A stretch of DNA of 64,000 nucleotides from Piper betle (lineage: Eukaryota > Streptophyta > Magnoliopsida > Piperales > Piperaceae). Made by a program: the position numbers and the translations under genes. Shown here piece after piece: positions 12,850-23,294 of this stretch (position 1 is the stretch's first letter; every line of letters begins with the position of its first letter). Below the pieces are notes generated by a model. That model saw nothing but the letters and a program-made list of their open reading frames with translations. It did not search any database and was not told where the DNA came from. The stretch spans positions 18,367 to 82,366 of the forward strand of contig JAURVB010001718.1 of the NCBI GenBank assembly GCA_033002965.1, in the 5' to 3' direction.

Positions 12850-13827
12850 TATGTGTACCTTCAGGGCACTCTACTCCTAGTCGTATGGCTATACTAGGGT
12901 GTCCTGTGAGTCCTGCTAGCCTATGGTAGACATAGGTACCAAGGGTGTATGCTAATGAGCTCTGACTCACCGTTGCCAATCTAGGTCCAACACTCAGGTG
13001 TCCCTATAAGAGGAACCAGACTACTCATTAGGTCTTAGCTAACTCAATTCCTAGTGAAGTATCTCACTTCATTCCATAATGAGAAGGACAATTTCGTTAA
13101 CTCTACTGTGTGGTATAACTCTCGTAAATATCTATATGATTAACTACTGCTGAAGAGGGCTCTATATGATGGAATGAAGGTGTGAACACCTATATATGTA
13201 CAACGTGTCTCAAGGAGTATGGAAACATACTCTGCATGGAATGTGTACAACTTGTCTCAACTCTATCTGACTTCTCTAGTCACATGACAAGTGAATGGAT
13301 CTCGCTTGAAAAACTGGTCACACTTCTGTACAACTCTAACTATGAAGTATCTCATCCTCACATAGTCTGACACCTGGGGTGCTAGGAGAGTACACAAAGC
13401 TGAGAAAATCCAACTATGTAATGAGCGTCTCTGTCTGAGTCATAAAGGTAATGGAAAAACTCTGTATAGGATATTGGGTGGCTTAAATATATAGGTAGGT
13501 CCACGGACATGTCTCTAAGATCATAATGATTAGACTCCACCATAGGTGGCCAGCCTATGGAACAACCAATCAATGACGAGCCTAAAAGACGGCTTCTAAG
13601 CAGCTCTAGTTTAATCAACTAACAATAGGGATGTGTTTCTCGATACCATACTAGTCACGCACTTCTAAATAAAGGGGGTTTAAATGACCCAAAGAACCAC
13701 TATCTCCCCTTGACTTTACGACAACTCATAGTGAGGTTTGACATTTGTCTCATCCACTCTTTAGTGGTGTGTAACCTTCCATCCCGTATCGATTTGTTGC
13801 ACTAATCTTGACTCAATTGGCTAATAC
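12850..13827. other. Unassigned single-copy-looking DNA, likely interior of a B-type element
   Basis: No gag, pol, tRNA or host-gene similarity was seen on either strand. Frames are short. Its placement between A1 and a TRIM insertion, and downstream on the minus strand of the B2 LTR and PBS (17136/17120), makes it most likely part of a long non-coding retrotransposon interior. Confidence 0.4.
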
Positions 13828-14194
13828 TGTAGCGACCCAGCCCAAAGTGCAACGTAATGGCCTAAGTCATTTCTTTAAAATGGGTACCCTGGAAGTTAAA
13901 GATCTATAGTCCATTCCCACTTATAAACAGGATCTTCTCCCAGTAGGTATTAGATGTGGGACTAAGTTGAGGGATCTCACTATCTACCGACCTTAGGAAA
14001 TTTCGTCCTGAAATGCCTATTCTTGGCCCGTTGCTAGCCCCACCTACGTCCTTTTTGGCCCGTGACCGGCAGCCTAGCCAACGTTTCTAGTCTTGGCCCA
14101 TTGCTAACCCCAGCCCATGACCTTTTTTGGCCCGTGACTGGCAGCCTAGCCAACGTCCCTAGTCTATCCCACCATCTAACACGGAACCAGGTCG

Positions 14195-14206
14195 GCTCTG
14201 ATACCA
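14195..14206 (-). promoter_or_regulatory. TRIM primer-binding site, T1 unit 1
   Basis: GCTCTGATACCA on the plus strand, i.e. TGGTATCAGAGC on the minus strand, 2 nt from the 5' LTR end. A 12-base match to the plant iMet PBS. Confidence 0.9.
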
Positions 14207-14741
14207 TTCGTAATGACCCAGCCCAAAGTGCAACGTAATAGGCTAAGTCATCTCTTTAAAATGGGTACCGCACCGCGAAGTTAAAGATCTATAGTCCATT
14301 CCCACTTATAAACAGGATCTTCTCCCAGTAGGTATTTGATGTGGGACTAAGTTGAGGGATCTCACAATTATTTGTAATGACCCAGCCCAAAGTGCAACGT
14401 AATGGGGGTAAGTCATTTCTTTAAAATGGGTACCCCGGAGGTAAAAGATCTATACTCCATTCCCACTTATAATCAGGATCTTCTCCCAGTAGGTATTAGA
14501 TGTGGGACTAAGTTGAGGGATCTCACAATCCACCCACCTTAGGAAATTTCGTCCCCGAAATGCCTATACTTGGCCCGTTGCTAGCCCCAGTGCACGACCT
14601 TTCTGGCCGGTGACCGGCAGCCTAGCCAACGTTTCTAGTCTTGGTCCGTTGCTAAACCCAGCCCACGACCTTTTTGGCCCGTGACCGGCAACCTAGCCAA
14701 CGTCCCTAGTTCATCCCACCATCTAACACGGAAACAGGTCA

Positions 14742-14753
14742 GCTCTGATACCA
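14742..14753 (-). promoter_or_regulatory. TRIM primer-binding site, T1 unit 2
   Basis: Same 12 bases, TGGTATCAGAGC on the minus strand, 2 nt from the LTR starting at 14756. Confidence 0.9.
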
Positions 14754-14909
14754 TTTGTAACGACCCAGCCCAAAGTGCAACGTAATGGGCTAAGTCATTT
14801 CTTTAAAATGGGTACCCCGGAAGTTAAAGATCTAAAGTCCATTCCTACTTATAAACAGGATCTTCTCCCAGTAGGTATTAGATGTGAGACTAAGTTGAGG
14901 GATCTCACA

Positions 14910-15790
14910 AATACCGTTGTGGTAGACTCTCCAGCAAAGTTGTCAGTTAAGATGAGCATGCACTGGTGTCCCTCTATCTGGTTAGCATTGTTTGGTCTGA
15001 CTCAAGTCCATATCTGCGTCACTCCCAAGCTTGGGTGAAGTTGCCTCCTCCAAACTACTCTATCATAGGCTACCTACACTGTAAGTCCTAAATAGTATCA
15101 CAAAGGTACCTCACATACTTGGGGCAAAGGCTAAATCCTATGTCTCAGGGTAAGAAGCCAATTGTGCTGGAAAAGCACAAGGAAAACAATGTTTCCCTAA
15201 TGCATGCTCCCTCACTAAACGTATCATCTATGCCAAAATTCTAATACAAGTCAAACTCCTCTCATTGGCTGAGATCACACTGCATGTCTGACTACCTGTA
15301 TGATCTGTATACCCTGCCTATAAGTCATACATCTGCTGTCATGCTAACTGAACAATCTAACTAGTGTGGCCATCTCATCTGGAGCTCACATTACCCTGTT
15401 CTTGGACTTTGTCCTTATCCATCCCTAAAAGACACACTAATACTATTTGATGATCCCAATAAGACTGTAACTAACACTATCTTGCAACACACATCTGACC
15501 CATGGATGTCAGGTCAAGGTGATGGTTGTAAGATGGCTAGTGAAGTCAATCTTGTGTCATCTCATCAAAATTATTTTAGTGCACCTAACTTTCCTCTGCC
15601 CGAGTGATGTTACCGTAGCTATATCTTGTCCTCAATCTCTGACCCAACTCTACTCTCAATGTTGTGACATGAGGTCTCTGTGCAAAGCTAAGAAAATCTT
15701 CATGTAGTTGTCCTCTTGTAGGGTGAGGTAACTACTTGACCTTTACTTCCACAATAGCTACTCCACTCAGTCAGTGGTAGTACGATATGC
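14910..15790. other. Unassigned DNA, likely continuation of the B2-element interior
   Basis: Continuous with 12850-13827 if the TRIM dimer is removed. No recognised domain on either strand; no frame exceeds about 65 codons. Confidence 0.35.
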
Positions 15791-16026
15791 GGATGGTGGT
15801 TGTGCATCGCAGACAACAATAGTGCGCATTCGGTGGTAATGCATCATGGTTAGTGGTTGGGGAACTCGGATAGTGGTTGTGCAAATTGGATAGTAGTTAT
15901 ACATCACGGATGGCAGTTGTGCTACTTGGACGGTGGTTATGTAACTCGGACAGCAATTGTGCTACTCGAACGATAGTTGTGTAATTCGGACAGTGATTCC
16001 TCTACTCAGACGGTGGTTGTGCTATC
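15791..16026. repeat. 20-bp minisatellite, about 12 units
   Basis: Degenerate units of the form GGACGGTGGTTGTGCTACTC recur with a strict 20-bp period, for example at 15791, 15811 and from about 15848 through 16026. One unit is 17 bp. It lies in the unassigned interior of the B2 element. The period is not a multiple of three, so it is not a peptide repeat in one frame. Confidence 0.85.
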
Positions 16027-17119
16027 TAGGTGCTGAAGAAATGATCCTAATTATGTATATTGTGAACCCATTATTGTCTCTACCATGTTTATCTCCACAC
16101 ATCTATCTTTGTAGAGGTGGCTGCTATTAACTCAACTTAGGCTATTCAACCATGTGTGCCTAATTCGAATGGTGTCTCAATCATAGTTGTGACACATACA
16201 ATAGTGATCCAATGCTAAGCCTACACATATCTCCTACAATCTGGGATGATTAGTCTTGTAAACAGTGACTGGTTCTCAATAGCCATCACTGATCTGGCCC
16301 TAGTAGATCGAGTGACATTCGGTCAACCATGTAAATCTATGGTCAAAGGTAATCTCGTCATTCTCAATGTGTTCATGCCTCTATCTGTTGAAGAGTGGCC
16401 AATAATATTGTTAGGACAGACACACTTTAGTAGAAGAGGGGGAGGTAGTGAAGTGTCCATGGGACTGTAGATCCACTTTGCTACTCGTCCTCATCCACTG
16501 CTATCTCCTTGAAGTGGTCCATCAAAAGTTGTCTGTCCAAACTCTCATTTGTGCTCCAAGTACCTCAGTGGCTCCGCTGTCATAACCACATCCTTCATCC
16601 ACAAGGATTTGTTTGAAGGTCCAAGTTCGCCAAGGTAGACCTTGGACCATGCCTAATGAATCTATTTAAGGCACTCAATGGTCCATGTTCATGTATCATG
16701 TAACTATGTGAATATCTTCATACTCCAAGCTCCCCACTAGTGTCATACTTTATGACTCTTTCTGACAATGTGAACCAAGTCCCAAGGAAGGACCAATGTC
16801 GTGTCATGCGAAAGACAGGCAAGCGTTACAATGTAGTTGCCAAAGATCTAGGTACTCCTGGTCACCATCAAACTCAACCTCAACTAACTTAGCATGTGGA
16901 CGTTCTTATGTTGTTCACATCCATGCTGGAATCTACTGAAATCAAGATCTCATATCCATCTCATAATTTCAATTAATACTGAAACATGCATTGCTATGGT
17001 CTAACTAAGAAAAACCTAAAATATAGAAGAAATACCAAAGGAAATATCTATTAGCTTCGCTAAGGACAACTCCACACACTTGGCTCAAAAAAATCTTCCA
17101 CTTCAATTGACCAAGACAT
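16027..17119. other. Unassigned DNA between minisatellite and PBS
   Basis: No recognised protein similarity. On the minus strand it would be the 5' untranslated or gag region of the element whose PBS is at 17120-17132, but no gag motif or zinc knuckle was found. Confidence 0.35.
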
Positions 17120-17132
17120 GGCCCTAATACCA
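17120..17132 (-). promoter_or_regulatory. Degenerate iMet primer-binding site beside the B2 LTR
   Basis: The minus strand reads TGGTATTAGGGCC, 11 of 13 matches to TGGTATCAGAGCC, 3 nt from the end of the LTR. It identifies 17136-17846 as a 5' LTR with its interior running to lower coordinates. Confidence 0.7.
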
Positions 17133-17135
17133 ACT

Positions 17136-17846
17136 TGTATCACCCTAATTTTGGTTCACTTAAGAACTGAATAAAAAATGTTACGATCGAGTCGAATCAT
17201 GTTAAAAGTTTTGGTCGGTATGACTTGATCGATGAAATCAATCGAAACAACCTTCTTGGTGTCATGAGAATGGAAGACACTATCAAATACACGTCAAAAT
17301 ACATCGCATATAAATAAAAGTAAAAAGTAAATAATTGTGTTGAGCTCAAGTGTGTGTAACATTTATCTATCCTCTCACTAAAGTCAAAATTGACTCGAGT
17401 CGTAAAAGTGACTCTATATGTGGGAATCGAGGCAAAAAAAGTTAAATGGGCCTCAAACTATGAACTCAATTAAGTTGGGCCCACATGGGCACAATCGAGT
17501 AATCCAAAATTCCTATGCTGCATACAAATAAAATACCCAAAAATCCTAAACATATGCTAATTGCTTCAACGGCCTAGATCTAGGCCTAAATTCTGGCTAA
17601 TTCATAAAAATCATATGTATACCTCGTATATATGCTAATAACTCATGCTCTACTGTATCATAATTAAAACTATCATATGTACGTTAGGCATACTCAGCCT
17701 CCATAACATGCTCATATGCCATTTAGGCCTCACACTCATATTCTTAAAATTGTTTTGGCTTGAGCTCCCTCGAACCAACTCGAGATTGTCCATAAAGGGG
17801 CTAACTACAAGCAGGTAAAACCCTTACCCAAATTTGGGGTTCTACA
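17136..17846 (-). mobile_element. B2: internally deleted family B 5' LTR
   Basis: Starts TGTATCACCC, matching the first 270 bp of B1 (6346 onward), then jumps to sequence matching the last 450 bp of B1/B3, and ends GGGGTTCTACA at 17846. About 2.3 kb of the usual 3 kb LTR is missing. It has no 5-bp duplication with its flanks (CAACT versus AAGAG), in line with a 5' LTR rather than a solo LTR. Confidence 0.8.
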
Positions 17847-18199
17847 AAGAGGGCTGCCCAATTTGTATCAGGATTGCACATCAATTTGTGAGAGGTTGTG
17901 GTGGCATTCTCCTATGTGACTCTTGCAGGCCATCATAAGGGCACTACAGTGTGGGCATGCCCATGACTCGCACCATCAGACAAAGGGCACTACACCTTTG
18001 GCAATAAGGGGCAGAAGAAGGAGGCACAAGATTAGCAGGTTGTACAACCATAAAAATAGAGGAGGATGTATGATATCTCTATCAGTGGCCTTAGAGATTG
18101 ATAGATTGGGGCTGTGATATCTTCCTTGCCACCATTGTGGCCACACCAGATCAGTTAGTATCAGAGTTGGTGTAGATTCCCGTGGTTAGTGAGTTCGGA
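17847..18199 (+). pseudogene. G1 relic, region upstream of reverse transcriptase
   Basis: Degenerate sequence that precedes the RT of G1. A CxxCG-like string near 18125-18160 could be the trace of a gag zinc knuckle, but stops and frameshifts prevent a firm call. Protease and the RT fingers are not recognisable, so a deletion separates this part from the RT at about 18200. It directly adjoins the B2 LTR. Confidence 0.4.
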
Positions 18200-18810
18200 G
18201 TTGGTTACGGTGAAGAACCATTATCCCCTCCTGCAAATATACGATTTGTTTGATCAGCTTAGAGGAGTTGCAATGTGTTCAAAGATTGATCATCGATCAT
18301 ACTACCATTAATTGAGGATACGAGAGGAGGATGCACTAAAGATAGCTTTTAGAACTCAGTAAAGGCACTACAAGTTCTTAGTCATGTTTTTCGGGCTAAC
18401 AAATGCACTAAAAATATTCATAGATCTCATGAATTGGGTGTTCTAGCCTTACTTGGATCAGTTTGTGATTGTATTTGTAGACGACATTTTGGTTTACTCA
18501 AGCTCCAGAGAGGAGTACGATATGCACTTGAGGATTGCTTTGCGGACCCTACTGGAGTACCACCTATATGCAAAGCTCTCCAAGTGTGATTTTTGGCTGT
18601 CCCAAGTTGTCTTTTTGGGACATGTAGTATCACCAATTGGAATTGCAATGGATGAAGCCAAGGTCGAGGCAATATTTAGATGGGAGTGACCTACTACCAC
18701 CACAGAGATATGGAGTTTTCTAGGTTTGTCCGGTTATTATCGGAGGTTCATACAAGGTTTCTCTTCTCTAGCAGCCCCTCTCACATAACTGACTAGGAGG
18801 GAGGAGCACT
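18200..18810 (+). pseudogene. G1 Ty3/gypsy reverse transcriptase (broken)
   Basis: One frame reads through motifs typical of gypsy [32 protein letters not shown], then [10 protein letters not shown] at about 18474-18503 with the two catalytic Asp residues, KLSKCDFW, VFLGHVVS and [12 protein letters not shown]. The N-terminal fingers are missing. At least five in-frame stops (for example after YYH, FRTQ, NWVF and the RWE string) make it non-functional. The enzyme would copy element RNA into DNA. Motif wording is closest to the Tekay/Del chromoviruses. Confidence 0.9.
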
Positions 18811-19252
18811 TTATGTGGACCAACAACTTGAGTTTCCAAACTTTTAAGCAGAAACTCACTACCGCACCGGTGTTGAGTTTGCCAAATGGCCATGATGTTT
18901 TTGTAGTGTACAATGATGCCTCTGGTGTAGGGCTTGGTAGTGTGTTGATGCAAAGATGTAGAGTGATAGCTTATGCTTCCTGACAATTGAAAGTGTATGA
19001 GAAAAACTAGCCCACGCACGACTTAGAGCTTGTAGCGATCATATTTGAACTATGCATATGGAGACAATATTTGTATGGAGTGTCCTTCCAGCTCTTTACG
19101 GATCATAAGAGTTTGAAGTACATCTTCACGAAAAAGGATCTAAACAGTAGCTAGTGCAGGTGGTTGGAGTTTCTGGTGGACTATGACATTGACATTTTCT
19201 ACCATCCGGGTAAGGCAAATGTGGTTGCAGATGCCTTAAGCAAAAGGCTAAT
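18811..19252 (+). pseudogene. G1 RNase H domain (broken)
   Basis: Follows the RT in the same frame. Visible are VVYNDASGVGLGSVLM with the first catalytic Asp, [11 protein letters not shown] with the Glu, [12 protein letters not shown] with the second Asp, and [16 protein letters not shown] at the end. Stops occur after YAS, EKN and near DLNS. The domain would remove the RNA strand during replication. It ends at an insertion of about 1.15 kb that separates it from the integrase. Confidence 0.9.
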
Positions 19253-20408
19253 TTGAATGACATGCAAGTATACATGGTCGAAACAAGTAATATAATGATA
19301 AATTCGAGTATTGTACCACAAAAAATGAATTTCCTTAAATTGATTTAAAAAATGAAATTAATAACAAAACAAATACAATCAACTTAACTAAATCTAAGTA
19401 ATAACTTTAAATTAAAGAAAAAGTTATAATGATAAAACTTGTTCTAGAATCAAATTTCCCTTAACATGAATTTAATATTCATAATATCTTACTCTTATCT
19501 TTTATTCTCTCGAATTGCCAATATAGGATAATTATATTACATGGTGGCTCCTGTTCCTTCATGCATCTATTATTTTGCTTCAATTTCTACCTCCTGGTCA
19601 TAATTGATTAATCAACAAAATAACACATTAAGATTTACCTTACAATCGCATATGATGTTATGTATCTCCCAACTACAACAACAAACAAATTAAAAGACTT
19701 GTCGTATGATGAATTATCAATGACTAATCTAACTGATTTCTTCTGAAATCTAATTAAACCTCATGATCTAAGTAATAGGTGATCAATTTACTCTTATCAT
19801 TAAGAACATGATAATTTAAGCAATCCAATTGAATAAAAGAGTAAGAGGTTGAAATGAATTCTATTAAATCATGTTAAGTTCTATTCTTCAATAGAACGAA
19901 ATAAAATATTACTCTATAATGAAAATAGAAAACTTGATAAAGAAGAAACTATTTCTCATTATGAAAAGAAAAGAATTACAAAGACTAAAACTACTTCTAA
20001 GCCAAATGTTGAGATATCCCAAACAACAAATGACCACCCCTTTGTATAGAAGATTAGATGGCCATTAGATACATGAATACAAAGAAAGTGTTCACAAATC
20101 GATGTAGCTTTAAGTAAGGCACCCCAAAACTATCAACATTCTTCCCTTTTTGAGCTTTGTGAACCCCTTGAAGTAGCCATTGGGTGGTGCCATGTGTCAA
20201 GACCATTCAATTCAAAAGCTTAATTTGTTTCATCTTTTTGTGCAATAAAACTCCAAAATTAAACGTATCTCATAAAATATTAATTAACTAGAATATAACG
20301 AAAAATATCACCTAATTAATAATGTTTATACCTAGGAAGTACAAAATCACATTAAAAACATGGGTAAATATTGTATACTTTAAACACTTAACAAACGCTA
20401 GTAGTATG
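19253..20408. mobile_element. Unidentified AT-rich insertion within G1 pol
   Basis: About 1.15 kb between RNase H and integrase, with no frame continuing pol. Near its left end is GTCGAAACAAGTAATATA followed by a GAGTATTGTACCA block, wording I associate with the non-coding 3' part of some plant gypsy elements. No LTR or terminal inverted repeat was seen, and exact edges are soft. It may be a fragment of another element. Confidence 0.45.
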
Positions 20409-21223
20409 TGAGCCAGATTGGAACCTATGGGTATACAACATGAGGACAAGAAAGAGGATGTAGGCGATCGACACCCTATGGCAATGTTAGCAAGGCTGAC
20501 AGTTAGTTTGAATTGATAGACCATATCAGACAGGCACAAGTAGTTGATCAGTTGCCAAAGTAGTGTTTCCTTCAAGGGACTCATTATGAGTTGGTTAGAG
20601 AGGCAAGTAGTTTATAACGGATGAGAAAATGGTTATATGTGTCAGATATTGCAGAGTTTTCTAGATTTCATATGGGCAATCTTCACAAGGCCCATCACTC
20701 AAGGATCACAGTGCATCTGGGCTCCGTGAAAATGTATCACTACTTGTGCCGATCTTATTGGTGACCAGGGCTCAAGAAACATGTCTTCAACACTATGTCA
20801 CTATGACTTGTCTATCAGCAGGTCAAGATTGAATTGCGGAAACTAGGCGACTTATTGTAGTCATTACCACCGCCATAGTGGAAGTGGGATTGCATCACGT
20901 GCAACTTTATCATCCGTCTACCCGCTTCTAGGCGATGGATGGATGCAGTATGGGTTGTCGATGATAAGTTGCCAAACTTGGCCCACTTTTTACCAATTCA
21001 TACGTCCTATCCTGTTTCTACACTGGCTAGATTATACTGGGACCAAATTGTCAGTCTCCACAGAGTTCCTAGGGAGAATGTATCATGTAGGGACCCAAGA
21101 TTCACCTCTTCCTTCTGGAGATCTTTCTAGCGAGAACTTAGGATGGAGAGCAAGCTTAGTACAACCTATCATCCATAGACCAACGGGCAGTCCAAGAGGA
21201 TGTTTTAAATCCTAAAGGACTTG
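20409..21223 (+). pseudogene. G1 integrase, N-terminal and core part (broken)
   Basis: Degenerate zinc-binding and linker region, then a recognisable core from about 20936: MDAVWVVDDKLPNLAHFLPI, TSYPVSTLARLYWDQIVSLH and RDPRFTSSFWRSF with the second catalytic Asp, followed by a stop and a YHP...TNGQSKR string near 21160-21200. Several frameshifts lie between 20640 and 20930. It is interrupted at 21223 by a chimeric insertion; the reading frame resumes at 23718. Integrase would insert the DNA copy into the chromosome. Confidence 0.88.
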
Positions 21224-21540
21224 TATAACGACCCGGCCCAAAGTACAATGTAATGGGCCTAACTCATTTCTTTAAATGTAGTGAACCCAAGTTAAAGATC
21301 TATAGTCCATTCTCACTTATAAACAAGATCTTCTCCAAGTAGGTATTAGATGTGGGATTAAGTTAAGAGATCTTACAATCTACCCACCTTAGGAAATTTT
21401 GTCCCCGAAATTCCTACACTTGGCCCGTTGCTAACCCTAGCCCATGACCTTCTTTGACCCGTGACCAGCAGTCTAGCCAACGTCTGTATTCCAACCCACC
21501 ATATAACACGGAACCAGGTTGCTCTGATATAATTTCTTAA
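21224..21540 (-). mobile_element. T3: partial TRIM at the left of the chimera
   Basis: One T LTR (21224-21377) and a 160-bp interior with only one copy of the 71-bp internal repeat, against two in T1 and T2. The degenerate PBS (minus strand TTATATCAGAGC) is at 21521-21532. The expected second LTR is absent. Instead, 21537-21570 carries 34 bp of T polypurine tract plus LTR start in the opposite (plus) orientation. Confidence 0.8.
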
Positions 21541-21570
21541 GGTGGGTGGATTGTGAGATCTCTCAACTTA

Positions 21571-21941
21571 ATATAAGAATTGATAATTCTTTTATAAAAT
21601 TAATTTTCATTGTTTTAGATGGTAAGTCATTATAGGCGTGTCACTTGTGTGTCCTGCAAGGTGCATGCGACACCTAAACCAATGAGCATATATGGGACGC
21701 CTTTACAATCAGAAGTGTTATCTAGGTAGTATGGGTGGTATGGGTCACCTGTGCGATATGGATAACAGTGTCATGGGACAGTGTGCCCCACTTTAGCTAT
21801 GCATATGAGTGGCAGTGCTTAAATCAAAAAAAAAGAGGAAATACTCATGACCTTAGAAGATTCCCAAGCTAGGAGATTGTAAAACCCCAATTTTTTTCCT
21901 TATTATTTTTTCGAGGACGAAAATTCCTAAGTTTGAGAGAT
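21571..21941 (+). mobile_element. A3 internal region
   Basis: Matches the A1 interior from about 4395 onward (TTTTCATTGTTTTAGATGGT and the TAGGTAGTATGGGTGG block). The PBS and 5' LTR are absent; T sequence stands in their place. The 3' part holds two polypurine/LTR-start copies, at 21878 and 21942, 64 bp apart. TTTCGAGGACGAAA is at 21909-21922. Confidence 0.8.
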
Positions 21942-22756
21942 TGTAAAACCCAGAAAAAATTATTAGGTTATTTTATTTAGGATTTTATAAATCTTAAAAC
22001 GAACCATAAATAATATGTTATTAAATAAATTCTTAAGAATCAATATCATTTATAACCCATTTGTATCACTTAATAGTAAGTTTTTGACTTTTCATTATCA
22101 TACAAATGATATAGTTATGAATGATTATGTTCTTTTCTATAAAATTAAATGTAATGACTTTTTAAATTCCACACATATTAATAAAATTTAATATAATGAC
22201 TTATTGAATTCCACACATATTCTTCTATATAAAGAAGAGTTCTATTGTTAAATGAAACATCCTCTGGATAGCTTGTGAGCACATTTGGCTTTAGAGAAAT
22301 TACATTCATATTAGGATCATGTGTTGTAGTTGTGGATGCCTTATCACAATTCCAGGTTCATATAATTACTTGAAATGTTATATATTTCGATTTGGGAGTC
22401 TTGGTTGGCCTGAGTCCACATTCGATCACCATGTGCCGAGTGCAACCGGGCGCAAAGAATTGGCTCAGTCCGACATTGGGCTGCACCCTTAAAAAAATTA
22501 CTATGTGGGAGTCTTGGTTGACTTGAGTTTATATTTCACCACCATGTGCTGAGCATAACTAGGGACAATGAATTGACTTAGTCCAACACAGGGCAACACC
22601 CCCTGAAAGATTAAATACCTGCCCCCATGCCAAAAGGGGTGACAGGGCACAAGACAGCTCATTATGCACTTGTGATACCGAGAGGGTGAGTCAATTGCAA
22701 ATATCAGTAACTATAGAACGAGGGCCACGTAGCGCGTGTATGCATATAAGGGATTA

Positions 22757-23294
22757 TGTAACGACCCGGCCCAAAGTGCAACGTAATGGGCCAAGTCATT
22801 TCTTTAAAATAGGTACCCCGGAAGTTAAAGATCTGTAGTCCATTCCCACTTATAAACAGGATCTTCTCCCAGTAGGTATTAGATGTGGGACTAAGTTGAG
22901 GGATCTCACAATCCACCCACCTTAGGAAATTTCGTCCCCAAAATGCCTATTCTTGGCCCGTTGCTAGCCCCAACCCACGTCCTTTCTGGCCCGTGACCGG
23001 CAGCCTAGCCAACGTTTCTAGTCTTGGCCCGTTGCTAACCCCAGCCCACAACCTTTTTTTGGCCCGTGACCGGCAGCCTAGCTAACGTCCCTAGTCCATC
23101 CCACAATCTAACACGGAACCAGGTCGGCTCTGATACCATTTGTAACGACCCATCCCAAAGTGCAACGTAATGGGCCAAGTCATTTCTTTAAAATAGGTAC
23201 CCCGGAAGTTAAAGATCTATAGTCCATTCCCACTTATAAACAAGATCTTCTCCCAGTAGGTATTAGATGTGGGACTAAGTTGAGGGATCTCACA
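22757..23294 (-). mobile_element. T2: complete TRIM element
   Basis: A 538-bp terminal-repeat retrotransposon in miniature. Two 154-bp LTRs (22757-22910 and 23141-23294) flank a 230-bp interior, and GATTA lies on both sides (22752-22756, 23295-23299). On the minus strand the order is LTR, PBS, two 71-bp internal repeats (starting 22952 and 23023 on the plus strand), TTTCG-type motif, polypurine AAGGTGGGTGGAT, LTR. The LTRs start TGTGAGATCCC and end GGGTCGTTACA. The pair of LTRs differs at very few positions, which suggests a younger insertion than its host A3. It encodes no protein and must be mobilised in trans. Confidence 0.95.
23127..23138 (-). promoter_or_regulatory. T2 primer-binding site
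   Basis: TGGTATCAGAGC on the minus strand, continuing CGACC, 2 nt from the 5' LTR. Perfect 12-base iMet match. Confidence 0.92.

Larger units (their letters stand above)
13828..14909 (-). mobile_element. T1: TRIM dimer, LTR-int-LTR + LTR-int-LTR
   Basis: Four 154-158-bp LTRs (13828-13981, 14209-14366, 14373-14527, 14756-14909) and two interiors of about 228 bp. The two units are separated by six bases, ATTATT. Each interior ends, on the minus strand, in an iMet PBS next to the LTR. AATAC flanks the whole dimer at 13823-13827 and 14910-14914; the inner junction shows no matching duplication. LTRs read TGTGAGATCCC... to ...GGGTCGTTACA on the minus strand and contain a TATA-like TTTATAAG. There is no coding sequence. 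It is not Cassandra: no 5S rRNA body is present. Confidence 0.88.

Noticed and set aside
13828..14909. TRIM array as Cassandra (5S-bearing TRIM), because of CGGAAGTTAAAGATCT resembling the 5S A box
   Set aside because: Only about eight bases agree; the rest of 5S rRNA, including the C box, is absent.
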